Assembly: GCF_042643245.1 (NCBI RefSeq)
Contig: NZ_JBHRSK010000010.1
Span: 112,158-176,157 of the forward strand
Direction of reading: 5' to 3'
Length of the DNA stretch: 64,000 nucleotides
Source: Acidimangrovimonas pyrenivorans
Lineage (GTDB): Bacteria > Pseudomonadota > Alphaproteobacteria > Rhodobacterales > Rhodobacteraceae
Shown here: in pieces, positions 18,451 through 26,490 of the stretch
Layout: the number at the start of each line of letters is the position of its first letter
Position numbering within the stretch: the stretch's first letter is position 1
Program-made: the position numbers and the translations under genes
The notes under the pieces: generated by a model
Told to the model about the DNA's origin: nothing
Database searches by the model: none
Seen by the model: only the letters and a program-made list of their open reading frames with translations

Positions 18451-19465
18451 GGGCCAGGGCTCCCTTCTTCCAGGGTTCGCGATGGGTGACGCCGGCGCCG
18501 CGGGTGATCGTGGGGCGGTTGGCGACGTACCAGTCGTAGTTGCGGATCAGCGCCTCCTCGTTCGAGTAGCGCGGGGCATAGCCGAGCCGGGCGCTGATCT
18601 TGTCGATGCCGACGAAGCTCTCGGTCGCGGCGGTCTCGTAGATCCACTTGTAGAGCGGCGACAGCCCCAGCGACTCGAGCGCCCGCAGCGTCCAGATCGC
18701 CGGGGCCGCGGGCAGGCCGATGACATGCTTGCCGTGGCCGGCGCGGTCGAGCACCGCCTGGAACGACTGCCGCAGGGTGCCGTAGCGGCCGGCGCCGACA
18801 TTGAAGACGTCGTTGACCGCGTCGCGCTCGCCGGTGGCGCAGAGCTCGACCGCCTGGCACAGGTCGGCGACGTCGAGCAGCTGGTAGAGGTTGTCGCCGC
18901 GGCCGAGCACCGGGAAGTTGTGACCGCCATAGGCGAAATCGTATAGCAGCTCGAACACGCCCAGCCGCTCGGGGCCGACGAAGGATTTCGGCCGCAGCAC
19001 CGGCACGCACATCCCCTGTTCGCGGAACTGGCTGCAGACGGCCTCGGCCCGGACCTTGGCCTCGCCATAGGGGCCGACGCCGCTGATCCGGTCGCTCTCG
19101 ATCAGCGGGTGATGGTCGGGGATGCCGTAGACCGCGGTCGAGGAGATGTGGACGAAGCGGTCGATGCCGGCCGCCGCGGCGCTTTCCAAGAGCCGGCGGG
19201 TGCCTTCCACCTCGACCGACAGGATCTCGTCGGGGGCGCAGAGCGGCAGGGCGGCGGCGCAATGGACGACCACGTCGACCCCCTCGAAGGCGCGGGGATG
19301 CAGGTCGCGGTCACGGATGTCGCCGCGCAGGACCGAGACGCGCGCGGCCTCGGGATAGTCGAAGGGCGCGATGTCGTAGCTGCGCACCGCGTGGCCGCGA
19401 TCGAGCAGGTGCCGCACCAGGTTGATGCCCATGAAGCCGGCGCCGCCTGTAACCAGAAATTTCAC
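18431..19465 (-). CDS. NAD-dependent epimerase/dehydratase
   Basis: This 344-residue extended short-chain dehydrogenase has the Rossmann motif TGGAGFMG at residues 6-13 and the catalytic triad SST plus YGEAK (about residues 115-145). A substrate domain follows. Such enzymes act on nucleotide sugars or related alcohols; the substrate cannot be told. The GTG start at 19465 has an AGGAAC site. The stop is 20 bases inside the start of the 606-residue gene, making a three-gene operon (epimerase, 606-residue protein, SUMF1-fold protein). Confidence 0.85.
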   Translation of the reverse strand: MKFLVTGGAGFMGINLVRHLLDRGHAVRSYDIAPFDYPEAARVSVLRGDIRDRDLHPRAFEGVDVVVHCAAALPLCAPDEILSVEVEGTRRLLESAAAAGIDRFVHISSTAVYGIPDHHPLIESDRISGVGPYGEAKVRAEAVCSQFREQGMCVPVLRPKSFVGPERLGVFELLYDFAYGGHNFPVLGRGDNLYQLLDVADLCQAVELCATGERDAVNDVFNVGAGRYGTLRQSFQAVLDRAGHGKHVIGLPAAPAIWTLRALESLGLSPLYKWIYETAATESFVGIDKISARLGYAPRYSNEEALIRNYDWYVANRPTITRGAGVTHREPWKKGALALARFVF

Positions 19466-19609
19466 GTTCCGTTCCTCGTTTCCCCGCGCGGCGATGGGGC
19501 CGCGGTCCTCCCGGGTGGTGGTGCCCACCTTACGGAATATAGGCGAAACATGCTGCAATTGCGCGGGGGGCGACATGATCCGTGTCAATCTGCCCACCCA
19601 TGCCGGCCT

Positions 19610-19642
19610 GACCCTCCCCGGACCCTCCCCGGACCCTCCCCG
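19610..19642. repeat. 11-bp tandem repeat, three copies
   Basis: GACCCTCCCCG occurs three times without interruption immediately downstream of the PRPP synthase stop codon. It has no stem-loop form and no obvious function. Confidence 0.85.
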
Positions 19643-19646
19643 GGCT

Positions 19647-20618
19647 CTACAGGGTCAGCAGGTCGCCCATCGGCCGGCCCTCGTGCAGGTTGACGATGGT
19701 CTGGCCCAGAAGCGGCGCCACCGACAGCACCCGCAGCCGGTCGCCCAGGGCGTCGAGCGGCACCGCGAAGGGGGCGACGCTGTCGGTGACGGTGATGCCG
19801 GCGATCGCCGGGTCGTCCAGCGCCGCGATCGCCTTCTCCGTCATCATGCCGTGGGTCGCCAGCAGGTGCACCGCCGCCGCGCCGCGTTCGCGGCAGGCCG
19901 TCGCCGCCCGCACCATGGTGCCGCCGCCGACGATCATGTCGTCTAGGATGAACACCGTCCGGCCCTCGACATCGCCGGCGAACAGCGAACCGGAGACGAC
20001 GCCGCTGCTGCGCCGCTTCTCCATGAAGCCGAAATCCACCGTCCGCCCGGTCTGGGCGACCAGCGCCTCGCGCAGCAATTCGGCCCGCTTGACCCCGCCG
20101 CCATCGGGCGAGACCACGGCGACGGGCCCCTCGGGCAGCCGCGCCGCGATGTCCGCGGCGAACAGCCGCCGGGTGTCGAGATGCAGGCTGCCGCGCCGAT
20201 AGGCGTTCTGGAAGGCGATCACGGTGTGGACGTCGAGCGTCACCACCATGTCGGTGCCGACCGCCTCGAACAGCTGCGCGACATAGCGCGTGGTGACCGG
20301 GTCGCGCGGCTTGGTCTGCCGGTCCTTGCGCGAATAGGCCAGGTAGGGCACCAGCGCCGTTACCCGCCGCGCCCCGTTCTCGCGGCAGGCGGCAAGGAAG
20401 AACAGGAGCCGCAGCAGCCGGTCGTTGGCCGAGTAGCCGGGCGTGCCATTGAGATTGTGCAGGACGTAGACGTCGCGGCCGCGCACGCTGACCAGCGGCC
20501 GCGTCTTGTGCTCGCCGCCCTCGAAATCGCGCTCCTCATGCGGCGCCAGCTCGATCCCGGCCGCCGCCGCGGTGGCGGCGCCCAGCCCGTCCGATCCCTT
20601 GAGTGCGAAGAACAACAT
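19647..20618 (-). CDS. prs: Ribose-phosphate pyrophosphokinase-like protein
   Basis: This 323-residue protein has two phosphoribosyltransferase-fold domains. Prs family segments are YSRKDRQTKPRDPVT (about residue 100), VVTLDVHT (about 130) and the PRPP loop ILDDMIVGGGT (about 225). PRPP synthase makes phosphoribosyl pyrophosphate from ribose 5-phosphate and ATP. The loop differs from the canonical DDMIDTGGT at two positions, and the DLHAxQIQGFF segment is replaced by DVHTVIAFQNAYR. It is therefore an atypical, probably accessory enzyme. It is divergent from the COG2187 kinase across a FNR-type site. Confidence 0.8.
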   Translation of the reverse strand: MLFFALKGSDGLGAATAAAAGIELAPHEERDFEGGEHKTRPLVSVRGRDVYVLHNLNGTPGYSANDRLLRLLFFLAACRENGARRVTALVPYLAYSRKDRQTKPRDPVTTRYVAQLFEAVGTDMVVTLDVHTVIAFQNAYRRGSLHLDTRRLFAADIAARLPEGPVAVVSPDGGGVKRAELLREALVAQTGRTVDFGFMEKRRSSGVVSGSLFAGDVEGRTVFILDDMIVGGGTMVRAATACRERGAAAVHLLATHGMMTEKAIAALDDPAIAGITVTDSVAPFAVPLDALGDRLRVLSVAPLLGQTIVNLHEGRPMGDLLTL

Positions 20619-20651
20619 GGACCCAGACTGCGCCCGCAGCCGTCCGGCGCA

Positions 20652-20665
20652 TTGATGCAAGTCAA
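20652..20665. promoter_or_regulatory. FNR/FixK-type dyad between prs and kinase
   Basis: TTGATGCAAGTCAA fits TTGAY-N4-RTCAA with one change from the classic TTGAT-N4-ATCAA. If centred at -41.5, transcription on the plus strand would begin near 20700, giving the kinase GTG at 20755 a leader of about 55 bases. In the other direction it would begin at the prs start codon. The plus-strand gene is therefore the likelier target. Confidence 0.6.
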
Positions 20666-20754
20666 TGCGGCCTGAAATTCCGGGCGGTTAGCCTGTGCCA
20701 GTGAAGCGGGCGGCTGCGGCGGTCTCCGCGAAGCGGGCAGCACGGGAGCCGCGG

Positions 20755-21780
20755 GTGCGTTTCAAGGACAAGGTGGCATTTCTGAGCGAGCCGGGGGCCT
20801 ATCCCTGGCCGGTCGATGCCGTCGAGACGGTCGAGACCCATACCGCGATGGTCTTCCTGGCCGGCGACCGGGCGCTGAAGCTGAAGAAGCCGGTGCGCTT
20901 CGGCGTCATCGACTTCTCCAGCCTCGAGCGGCGGGGGCATTTCTGCCGCGAGGAGCTGCGGCTCAACCGCCAGCTGGCCGGCCATGTCTATCGCGACGTC
21001 CGGCCGCTGGTCCGGGCGCCGGATGGCGGGCTGCGACTGGACGGTGCCGGCCACGTCGTCGACTGGCTGGTCGAGATGACGCGGCTGCCGGCCGACCAGT
21101 TCCTCGACCTGCGGCTGGCTGCCGGCGGCGTCGCCGAGGCCGAGATCGAGGCGGTGATGACCCTGCTGGCCGCCTTCTACCGGGCCCGCCGGGCCGAGGC
21201 GGCGGAGGGACTGGCCGAGGCCGGCGGGCCGGGCGCCTATTGCGACCACCTGCTGCAGGAATGCGAGACCAACGCCGCCCATCTCGACGCGATGGCCGCG
21301 CATCTGGGCCCCGACTACCGGCCCGAGATTGCCGCCACCGCGACGAAGCTGATGCAGCGCCACCGCGACGAGATCGAGGCGCGGGGCCGGGCCGGTCTGA
21401 TCGTCGAGGGCCATGGCGACCTGCGGCCCGAGCATGTCTGCCTCGTCTCGCCGCCGGTGATCTTCGACCGGCTCGAATTCTACCCGCCGATGCGGCGCGT
21501 CGATATCTATGACGAGGTCAACTATCTCGGCCTCGAATGCGCGATGATGGGCGGCGACTGGATCTGGCCGCGGGTGCTGGAGCTGCTGGAACGGGCCCAT
21601 GGCAACCCGCCTTCGGTGGCGCTGCTGGACGCCTATGGCGCCTTCCGGGCGCTGACCCGGGCGCGGCTGTCGATCGACCACCTGCGCGACCCCAAGCCGC
21701 GCAGCCCGCAGAAATGGCCGACCCAGGCGCGACGCTACATCGCCGTCGCCGCCCGGCTGCTGCAGCCTTTCCTGTCCTGA
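20755..21780 (+). CDS. COG2187-type aminoglycoside-phosphotransferase-like kinase
   Basis: This 341-residue protein has a protein-kinase-like (APH) fold. DRALKLKKPVRFG resembles the nucleotide-binding lysine region, and VEGHGDLRPEHVCL is the catalytic HGD loop, with DIYDEVNYL further on. It resembles the N-terminal half of mycobacterial Rv2004c, a member of the hypoxic DosR regulon; the C-terminal AAA-type half is absent. The GTG at 20755 was chosen because GGGAG lies upstream and the protein then starts MRFKDKVAFLSEPGAYPW like its relatives. Starts at 20695 and 20701 are possible. The substrate is unknown. Confidence 0.75.
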   Translation: MRFKDKVAFLSEPGAYPWPVDAVETVETHTAMVFLAGDRALKLKKPVRFGVIDFSSLERRGHFCREELRLNRQLAGHVYRDVRPLVRAPDGGLRLDGAGHVVDWLVEMTRLPADQFLDLRLAAGGVAEAEIEAVMTLLAAFYRARRAEAAEGLAEAGGPGAYCDHLLQECETNAAHLDAMAAHLGPDYRPEIAATATKLMQRHRDEIEARGRAGLIVEGHGDLRPEHVCLVSPPVIFDRLEFYPPMRRVDIYDEVNYLGLECAMMGGDWIWPRVLELLERAHGNPPSVALLDAYGAFRALTRARLSIDHLRDPKPRSPQKWPTQARRYIAVAARLLQPFLS

Positions 21781-21799
21781 GGCCGGGCTGGCCGCAGCC

Positions 21800-22555
21800 T
21801 CAGCCGCAGCGTTCGCGCAGCAGGTCGTGGCCGGAGATATTCACCAGCCCCTCGGGATCGGTCACCTCGAACCGGCCCGGGTCGTGGATCACCAGCACGC
21901 CGCGATCCTCGAGCGCGTGCAGCGCCCGGCTGAGGGTTTCCGGCCGCGTTCCCAGGTGACGGGCCAGGTCGGCGCGGCTCAGCGGCAGGCGCACCGGGAT
22001 CGGGCTGCCGTCCCAGTCGGTGCCGCGCCGCGCCAGCTCCTGCCGGCACAGGATCAGCAGGAAGGAGGCGACCCGCTCGACCGCCTTGCGGCCGCCGAGC
22101 AGCAGCAGCCATTCGCGCGCCGCGTCGATCTCGTCGAGGACGTTGATCATGAACAGCCGCTCGACCTCGGGCGCGGCTTCGAGGATCTCCTCGAAACCGG
22201 CGCGCTTGAAGCACAGCACCCTTGCGTCGGTCAGCGCCTCGACCTGATAGCTGGCCTCGGGATCGAAGACCCGGCCGCAAAGCTCGCCCGGCGTCAGCAG
22301 GCCGATGATGTTGCTGCGTCCGTCCGGAAGCCGCTTGATCAGGCCCAGCGTCCCTTCGAGGACGAGGCCGACGCCTTCGGCCGGGGCCCCGTCGGCGATC
22401 ATCACCGTTCCCGCCGGAGCGTCGCGCAGCTCCGAAACGGCGGCGAGCGCGCGTCGGATATCCGCTGGCAATTGCGCCAGGAGGCGGGCCAGCATCTGAC
22501 CTCCGGTCGAGGCCAGCGCGGCATCCAAGGGGGGCTCGGGGGCCGTGTCTGCCAT
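21800..22555 (-). CDS. Crp/Fnr family regulator without N-terminal Fe-S cysteines
   Basis: This 251-residue regulator has a cyclic-nucleotide-binding-type beta-roll (about residues 25-135), a dimer helix and a C-terminal winged helix. The recognition helix reads RPETLSRAL (residues 204-212). E, S and R are at the positions that contact TTGAY in FNR-class proteins. There is no N-terminal cysteine cluster, so it is not an oxygen-labile FNR; it is closer to FixK or Dnr types. It is divergent from a cysteine-bearing FNR homologue and lies in an island rich in FNR-type sites, so it may read the same sequence. Confidence 0.85.
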   Translation of the reverse strand: MADTAPEPPLDAALASTGGQMLARLLAQLPADIRRALAAVSELRDAPAGTVMIADGAPAEGVGLVLEGTLGLIKRLPDGRSNIIGLLTPGELCGRVFDPEASYQVEALTDARVLCFKRAGFEEILEAAPEVERLFMINVLDEIDAAREWLLLLGGRKAVERVASFLLILCRQELARRGTDWDGSPIPVRLPLSRADLARHLGTRPETLSRALHALEDRGVLVIHDPGRFEVTDPEGLVNISGHDLLRERCG

Positions 22556-22620
22556 GTCGTCTCTGCGTCGTCGCAGCCTGTTCGTCGCGTGCCTGCCAAG
22601 CGTGGCCTGATCTGATGGGT

Positions 22621-22640
22621 TTAGCAAGGCTTCGCGCTAA
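22621..22640. promoter_or_regulatory. Inverted repeat between two Crp/Fnr genes
   Basis: TTAGC and GCTAA flank ten bases in the divergent region, 66 bases from the start of the minus-strand regulator. It is not an FNR-type dyad. It may be an operator or part of a leader hairpin; support is limited to symmetry and position. Confidence 0.25.
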
Positions 22641-22778
22641 GGTTGTGGTTTCTGTCTCGCGCGGGCTATGTCGAGGCAAACTCGGGTGTTATACAAAAGC
22701 AGTAGATGTCGCATCGATTCTTCTGTGGCCGCCATCGCGGCGGCCGGTGGAAGCGGCGCTGGAATGCGGGGAGAGCTC

Positions 22779-23723
22779 ATGCACGCATGCCATTCCACCG
22801 GGGTCGGGCCCGACTGCCATCTTTGTCCGATGTGCGATACGGGGCTGTGCGTGGCGGCCGGCCCGGCCGGACGAGAGGAGCTGATGCGCAAGGGCAACCT
22901 GCAGGATTTCGCTGCCAACGCCACGGTCTGGGACGAGAGCCGCGGCCGCGGCTGTGTCGGGGTTGTGGTCTCGGGCCTGTTGCGTCTGCAGAGCTATAAC
23001 CTCGATGGCCGGCGCCAGATTCTGGCGCTCTACAGCTGCGGCGACGTGATCGGCGACGGCATGCTGCCGGCCGAGGGCTGCATGCTCGAGGCGGCGACGC
23101 CGGCGCGGATCTGCCGCTTCGAGAGCAGCGCGCTCGAGCGGCTGGTGCGGGGCGGCGGGATGGCACGCGCGCTCTACCGGCTGCGCACACTCAAGCTCGA
23201 CCAGTTGCGGCTGCTGACCTGGGCGCTGGCGGCGCTCGACGCGGAAGAGCGGTTCTGCGCCTTCCTCGCCGCCTCGACCCGGGTCTTGCCCTACGCGCCG
23301 CTGCCGGCCCGGGCGGGGACCGGCCGGCGGGGTGGCGTGCTGACGCTGGAATTGCCGCGGGCCGACATTGCCGACCTGCTGGGAACGACGGTGGAATCGA
23401 TCAGCCGGATCAGCACCCGGCTGGACGCCGCCGGCGTGATCCGGATTCGCGATGCCCGCCATTTCGAGATTCCGGATCTCGACCGCTTGATCGAGATGGG
23501 CTGCCTCGAGAACACCTTCGACAATATCCGCTTCGCCTGCGAGGAAAGCAGGCCGCGACAGCCGGCGGACCGGAAGAACTTCGTCGCCGAAAGGCTGTCC
23601 CGGCCGAGCGCGGCAGCCGTCTATCCACGTCCGCCGAGTCTCCCGCGCCCGCCGCGCCCGCCGCGCGCGCCGCGCGCGCCGCTTCGCGCTGCGCCGGCGG
23701 CGCGGAATGACCCCCGTCAATGA
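22779..23723 (+). CDS. FNR-type oxygen-sensing regulator with cysteine cluster
   Basis: This 314-residue Crp/Fnr protein has cysteines at 4, 13, 16, 19 and 24 and another at 112. C112 sits in ARICRFESSALERL, the place of the fourth cluster ligand in E. coli FNR (MVCEIPFETL). The spacing and residues around the N-terminal cysteines differ from E. coli FNR, but an oxygen-labile Fe-S cluster is plausible. The recognition helix TTVESISRI (203-211) is FNR-like. ATG 22779 follows GGGGAGAG by five bases. Beyond about residue 250 there is an unusual basic Pro/Arg/Ala-rich tail of about 60 residues. Confidence 0.85.
   Translation: MHACHSTGVGPDCHLCPMCDTGLCVAAGPAGREELMRKGNLQDFAANATVWDESRGRGCVGVVVSGLLRLQSYNLDGRRQILALYSCGDVIGDGMLPAEGCMLEAATPARICRFESSALERLVRGGGMARALYRLRTLKLDQLRLLTWALAALDAEERFCAFLAASTRVLPYAPLPARAGTGRRGGVLTLELPRADIADLLGTTVESISRISTRLDAAGVIRIRDARHFEIPDLDRLIEMGCLENTFDNIRFACEESRPRQPADRKNFVAERLSRPSAAAVYPRPPSLPRPPRPPRAPRAPLRAAPAARNDPRQ
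23706..23719 (+). promoter_or_regulatory. FNR-type dyad upstream of hsp20
   Basis: ATGACCCCCGTCAA matches TTGAC-N4-GTCAA with one change. It overlaps the last codons of the upstream fnr gene. A CAGAGT hexamer lies at 23742-23747, exactly where a -10 box belongs if the site is centred at -41.5. That predicts a start near 23754 and a leader of about 118 bases. Confidence 0.6.
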
Positions 23724-23871
23724 CCCTCTGATCCGGCGCTGCCAGAGTGGCGGCGTCCGGTCGTCCCTGCCACAGTCAAGCCGTGCGGGCGGCCGGATCG
23801 TGGCCGGCGCGCCGCTTCCAGCCGCGATGCGCCGGGCCCGTTTCCGACATGGCAGAGACAGGAGACGAGAG

Positions 23872-24435
23872 ATGGCGAAGAGCAAATCGGAAAAGACGGA
23901 TGTGAAGGTGACGCAGGCACCGGCGGGGCCGACGCCCGGGGCTCGGCCCGAGGTGCGGCCCGAGTCGCGACTGTCGCCGCTGACCAGCCTGCGCGGTGAG
24001 ATCGACCGGTTGTTCGAGGATTTCGACTGGCCCGATTTCCGCCTTCCGGGCCACCGCCGGCGCGGCATCGGGCCGTTCCGACAGATCGGCGACCTGTGGT
24101 CGGACGTGCCGGCGATGGACCTGGTCGAGCGCGACGGCGAGTACGAGTTGCAGGCCGAGCTGCCCGGCGTCGCGCCGGGCGAGGTCGAGGTCAAGCTCTC
24201 CGAGGGCATGCTGACGATCAAGGGCGAGAAGTCGGCCGAACGCAGCGAGGAGAAGGAGGACTATCACCTGCGCGAGCGCAGCTATGGCAGCTTCCAGCGC
24301 AGCTTCGGCCTGCCCAGCGGCGTCGACGAGGACAAGGTGGCGGCGAAATTCGTCAATGGCGTGCTGACCGTCACCCTGCCCAAGAGCGCCGAAGCGCGCC
24401 AGAAGGAACGCAAGATCGAGGTGAAGTCTGCCTGA
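23872..24435 (+). CDS. Small heat-shock protein Hsp20
   Basis: This 187-residue chaperone has a disordered N-terminal arm, the alpha-crystallin domain at about residues 80-175 and the end motif GVLTVTLPK (163-171). Family members hold unfolding proteins in a refoldable state under stress, without ATP. ATG 23872 follows CAGGAGACGAG. The preceding FNR-type site suggests induction at low oxygen, as for mycobacterial HspX. It ends just before a bidirectional terminator shared with the convergent hibernation-factor gene. Confidence 0.93.
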   Translation: MAKSKSEKTDVKVTQAPAGPTPGARPEVRPESRLSPLTSLRGEIDRLFEDFDWPDFRLPGHRRRGIGPFRQIGDLWSDVPAMDLVERDGEYELQAELPGVAPGEVEVKLSEGMLTIKGEKSAERSEEKEDYHLRERSYGSFQRSFGLPSGVDEDKVAAKFVNGVLTVTLPKSAEARQKERKIEVKSA

Positions 24436-24513
24436 CCGGACACCGGACCGACGGGACCGCGGACTGACCGGACCGCGGAGCCGTGCGGCAAGAGATGGCC
24501 GGGGGAAAAGAAG

Positions 24514-24545
24514 GGCCGGGAAGGTTTCCCTTCCCGGCCGTTTCT
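24514..24545. terminator. Bidirectional terminator between hsp20 and the hibernation factor
   Basis: GGCCGGGAAGG and CCTTCCCGGCC form a perfect 11-bp stem with a TTTC loop, followed by GTTTCT on the plus strand. On the minus strand the stem is followed by CTTCTTTTC. It lies between two convergent genes and can serve both. Confidence 0.85.
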
Positions 24546-24576
24546 CGCCTGCGGTCCCTCGCGGCGCGGGCGGGCG

Positions 24577-25134
24577 TCAGGTCCGCGCCATTACCGCGAC
24601 ATCCGTGGCGAAGGCGCCTTTCTCGCCGTCCCGCTCACGGAAGCGCAGGCGATCCCCGATCTCGAGCGTTTCCCAATCGCCGCTGACCAGCGAGTCGCGC
24701 TGGAAATAGACCTCGCGGCCGTCATCGGCCCGCAAGTGGCCCCAGCCAAGCTCGTCCTCGAGCTCGACGATCTCGCCATGCAGTTCCGGCGGATGGTGTT
24801 TGACATGGACACCGCCGATGACCTCGCGCTTGGCTTTCAGCCGGCCTTCGAGGGCGGTGAAGGCCGCGTTGACGGCGCGGATGACGTCATCGGCCGCGTG
24901 ACCGTGACGGACATGGCGGGCGACGTTCAGGTTGGGGCCGGGGATTTCCAGCTGCACCCGCACGTCGAAGCCACGCCCGGTGACGCGGCGCTTCTGCGGG
25001 GCGTCGATCACCACAGTGCAGCCGATGATGTTCGGATGGAACTTGTCCAGCGCCTCGATCCGCTCGTTGACGATGCTGTCGACGGCCGGCGAATGATCCA
25101 TGTTGCGCCAGGTGATGATCGGATGGGTTCTCAT
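24577..25134 (-). CDS. HPF/RaiA-type ribosome hibernation factor with cold-shock-like tail
   Basis: This 185-residue protein combines two parts. Residues 1 to about 110 form an HPF/RaiA ribosome-binding domain (IITWRNMDHSPAVDSIVNER at the start, with a downstream ADDVIRAVNAAFTALEGRL helix). Residues about 117-180 form a cold-shock-like beta-barrel (GWGHLRADDGREVYF, then LRFRERDGEKGAFATDV). It should bind the ribosome decoding region and stop translation in quiescent cells; the tail may bind RNA. GGGGAG precedes ATG 25134. A near-perfect FNR site sits upstream. Confidence 0.88.
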   Translation of the reverse strand: MRTHPIITWRNMDHSPAVDSIVNERIEALDKFHPNIIGCTVVIDAPQKRRVTGRGFDVRVQLEIPGPNLNVARHVRHGHAADDVIRAVNAAFTALEGRLKAKREVIGGVHVKHHPPELHGEIVELEDELGWGHLRADDGREVYFQRDSLVSGDWETLEIGDRLRFRERDGEKGAFATDVAVMART

Positions 25135-25196
25135 TTCGATTCTCCCCTTAAGTCTTCGGGATGCCTTTACTTTGACCACATGGGGCGGGGCTCACC

Positions 25197-25210
25197 TTGA
25201 CCAAAATCAA
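25197..25210 (-). promoter_or_regulatory. FNR box upstream of the hibernation factor
   Basis: On the minus strand TTGATTTTGGTCAA matches TTGAT-N4-GTCAA; on the plus strand it reads TTGACCAAAATCAA. A CAAAGT hexamer at 25174-25169 falls at -12 to -7 if the box is centred at -41.5. Transcription would then start near 25162, giving a 27-base leader. This is the best-formed FNR box in the window. Confidence 0.75.
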
Positions 25211-25249
25211 ACCTGCGTGCGGGACGGAACGAAAATTGTCGGCGCCGGG

Positions 25250-25930
25250 TCAGGGGGCCGTTTCGCCATCGCCGGACGCCGCCTTCAGCAGGCGGGCGAC
25301 CTCGTCGTCCGAGACCTGCGGGAAGCTGCGGTAATGGGCGCCGACGGCACCGAAATAGCCCGGCAGGTCGAGCGCCACGACATCGTCGACCATGGCCTTC
25401 AAGACCTCCAGCGAGTCGCGCGCCGCGACCGGCACGGCGAGCACGATCCGGGTCGCCCCGGCCGCGCGCGCGGCCCGCACCGCCGCCCGCATCGTCGCCC
25501 CGGTGGCGATGCCGTCATCGACGATGATCGCGCTACGCTCGCGCAGCTCCGGGGCAGGCCGGTCGCCGAGGTAGAGCCGGCGCCGGCGCTGCAGCTCGGC
25601 CCGTTCCGGTTCGGCCAGGGCGGCGATCTCGTCTTCGTCCAGCCCCGCCATCCGGGCGACATCGCGGTTGATCACCAGGTGTTCGCCCGCCGGCCCGGCG
25701 ATCGCCGCGACCGCCAGCTCCGGCTGGCTTGGCAGGCCGACCTTGCGCACCAGAAGCAGGTCGAGCGGCAGGTGATGCCGCGCCGCCACCTCGGCCGCCA
25801 CCGGCACGCCGCCGCGGGGCAGGGCCAGCACGATCGCCGGCGGCCCCTCCGGCACGCCCGCCGGCGGGTGCAGCAGCGGGGTGAGCGCCTCGGCAAGCTG
25901 GCGGCCGGCCTCTGCGCGATCGGTGAACAT
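25250..25930 (-). CDS. PRPP-binding phosphoribosyltransferase family protein
   Basis: This 226-residue protein has a type I phosphoribosyltransferase fold. The PRPP loop VDDGIATGAT lies at residues 137-146, and the segment LALPRGGVPVAAEVA (about 35-49) is typical of this uncharacterised subfamily. The base or other acceptor is unknown. The relative Rv0571c in Mycobacterium is a hypoxia-regulon member. GGGAGGAG precedes ATG 25930. It is 45 bases downstream of the host-attachment-family gene and probably shares its FNR-controlled promoter. Confidence 0.85.
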   Translation of the reverse strand: MFTDRAEAGRQLAEALTPLLHPPAGVPEGPPAIVLALPRGGVPVAAEVAARHHLPLDLLLVRKVGLPSQPELAVAAIAGPAGEHLVINRDVARMAGLDEDEIAALAEPERAELQRRRRLYLGDRPAPELRERSAIIVDDGIATGATMRAAVRAARAAGATRIVLAVPVAARDSLEVLKAMVDDVVALDLPGYFGAVGAHYRSFPQVSDDEVARLLKAASGDGETAP

Positions 25931-25975
25931 GACACTCCTCCCTTGTCCGCTCGTCCCCTCGGCGCGTCGCTTGCC

Positions 25976-26431
25976 TCACCGCTTGGCCGGATCGCTTCCG
26001 TCCCCTCCGTCGCGGACGATCCGCAGCAGCGCCTCCGACGACAGCCCGATCGGATCGACGGCCCAGGCCCGGGCCAGGCGGCGGCGCAGCAGCGGGCTCA
26101 TCTCGCGCTCGAGGATATCCATCATCTCCGGCGGGGCAATGACCGCGAGCCGGTCGAAATCGGCGGCGCGGCGATGGGTGTCGAGCAGGGTGAGGACGGC
26201 ATGGACGAAGGCCTCGCTGTCGCGGTCGAGCGCCGTTGCGCCGTCGCCCGGCGGGGGCATCGCGGCCCCGTCCAGGTCGAGCGCCGCGCGCAGATGGCGG
26301 TGATCTGCGCGCATCACCAGCTCGGCGCCGGACGGCGGCGCCCGGCCGTCAGCGCGCGCCCCGTCCAGACCTCTCAGGATACGCGCCCGGGACGTGTTCA
26401 TCGCCAAAATCCACTGGACCTCACTTTCCAT
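25976..26431 (-). CDS. Host attachment family protein
   Basis: This 151-residue protein begins MESEVQWILAMNTSRARIL, matching the 'host attachment protein' family start in which an N-terminal strand is followed by a S/A-RARI motif. The C-terminal half (FDRLAVIAPPEMMDILEREM) resembles the release-factor-like fold seen in these proteins. Despite the family name, no role in attachment is known for such genes in free-living bacteria. It is the first gene of a pair with the phosphoribosyltransferase. An alternative start is the ATG at 26401. Confidence 0.75.
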   Translation of the reverse strand: MESEVQWILAMNTSRARILRGLDGARADGRAPPSGAELVMRADHRHLRAALDLDGAAMPPPGDGATALDRDSEAFVHAVLTLLDTHRRAADFDRLAVIAPPEMMDILEREMSPLLRRRLARAWAVDPIGLSSEALLRIVRDGGDGSDPAKR

Positions 26432-26490
26432 CCCGATGGACCTCTCACCCCCGAGTCCTGCCACTATGACAGCGGTGGCGCGGCGGCTCA

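Noticed and set aside
23640..23705. CRISPR-like or satellite repeat
   Set aside because: The GCGCCC-type repeats are short, irregular and in frame within the fnr C-terminal tail. No spacers exist.
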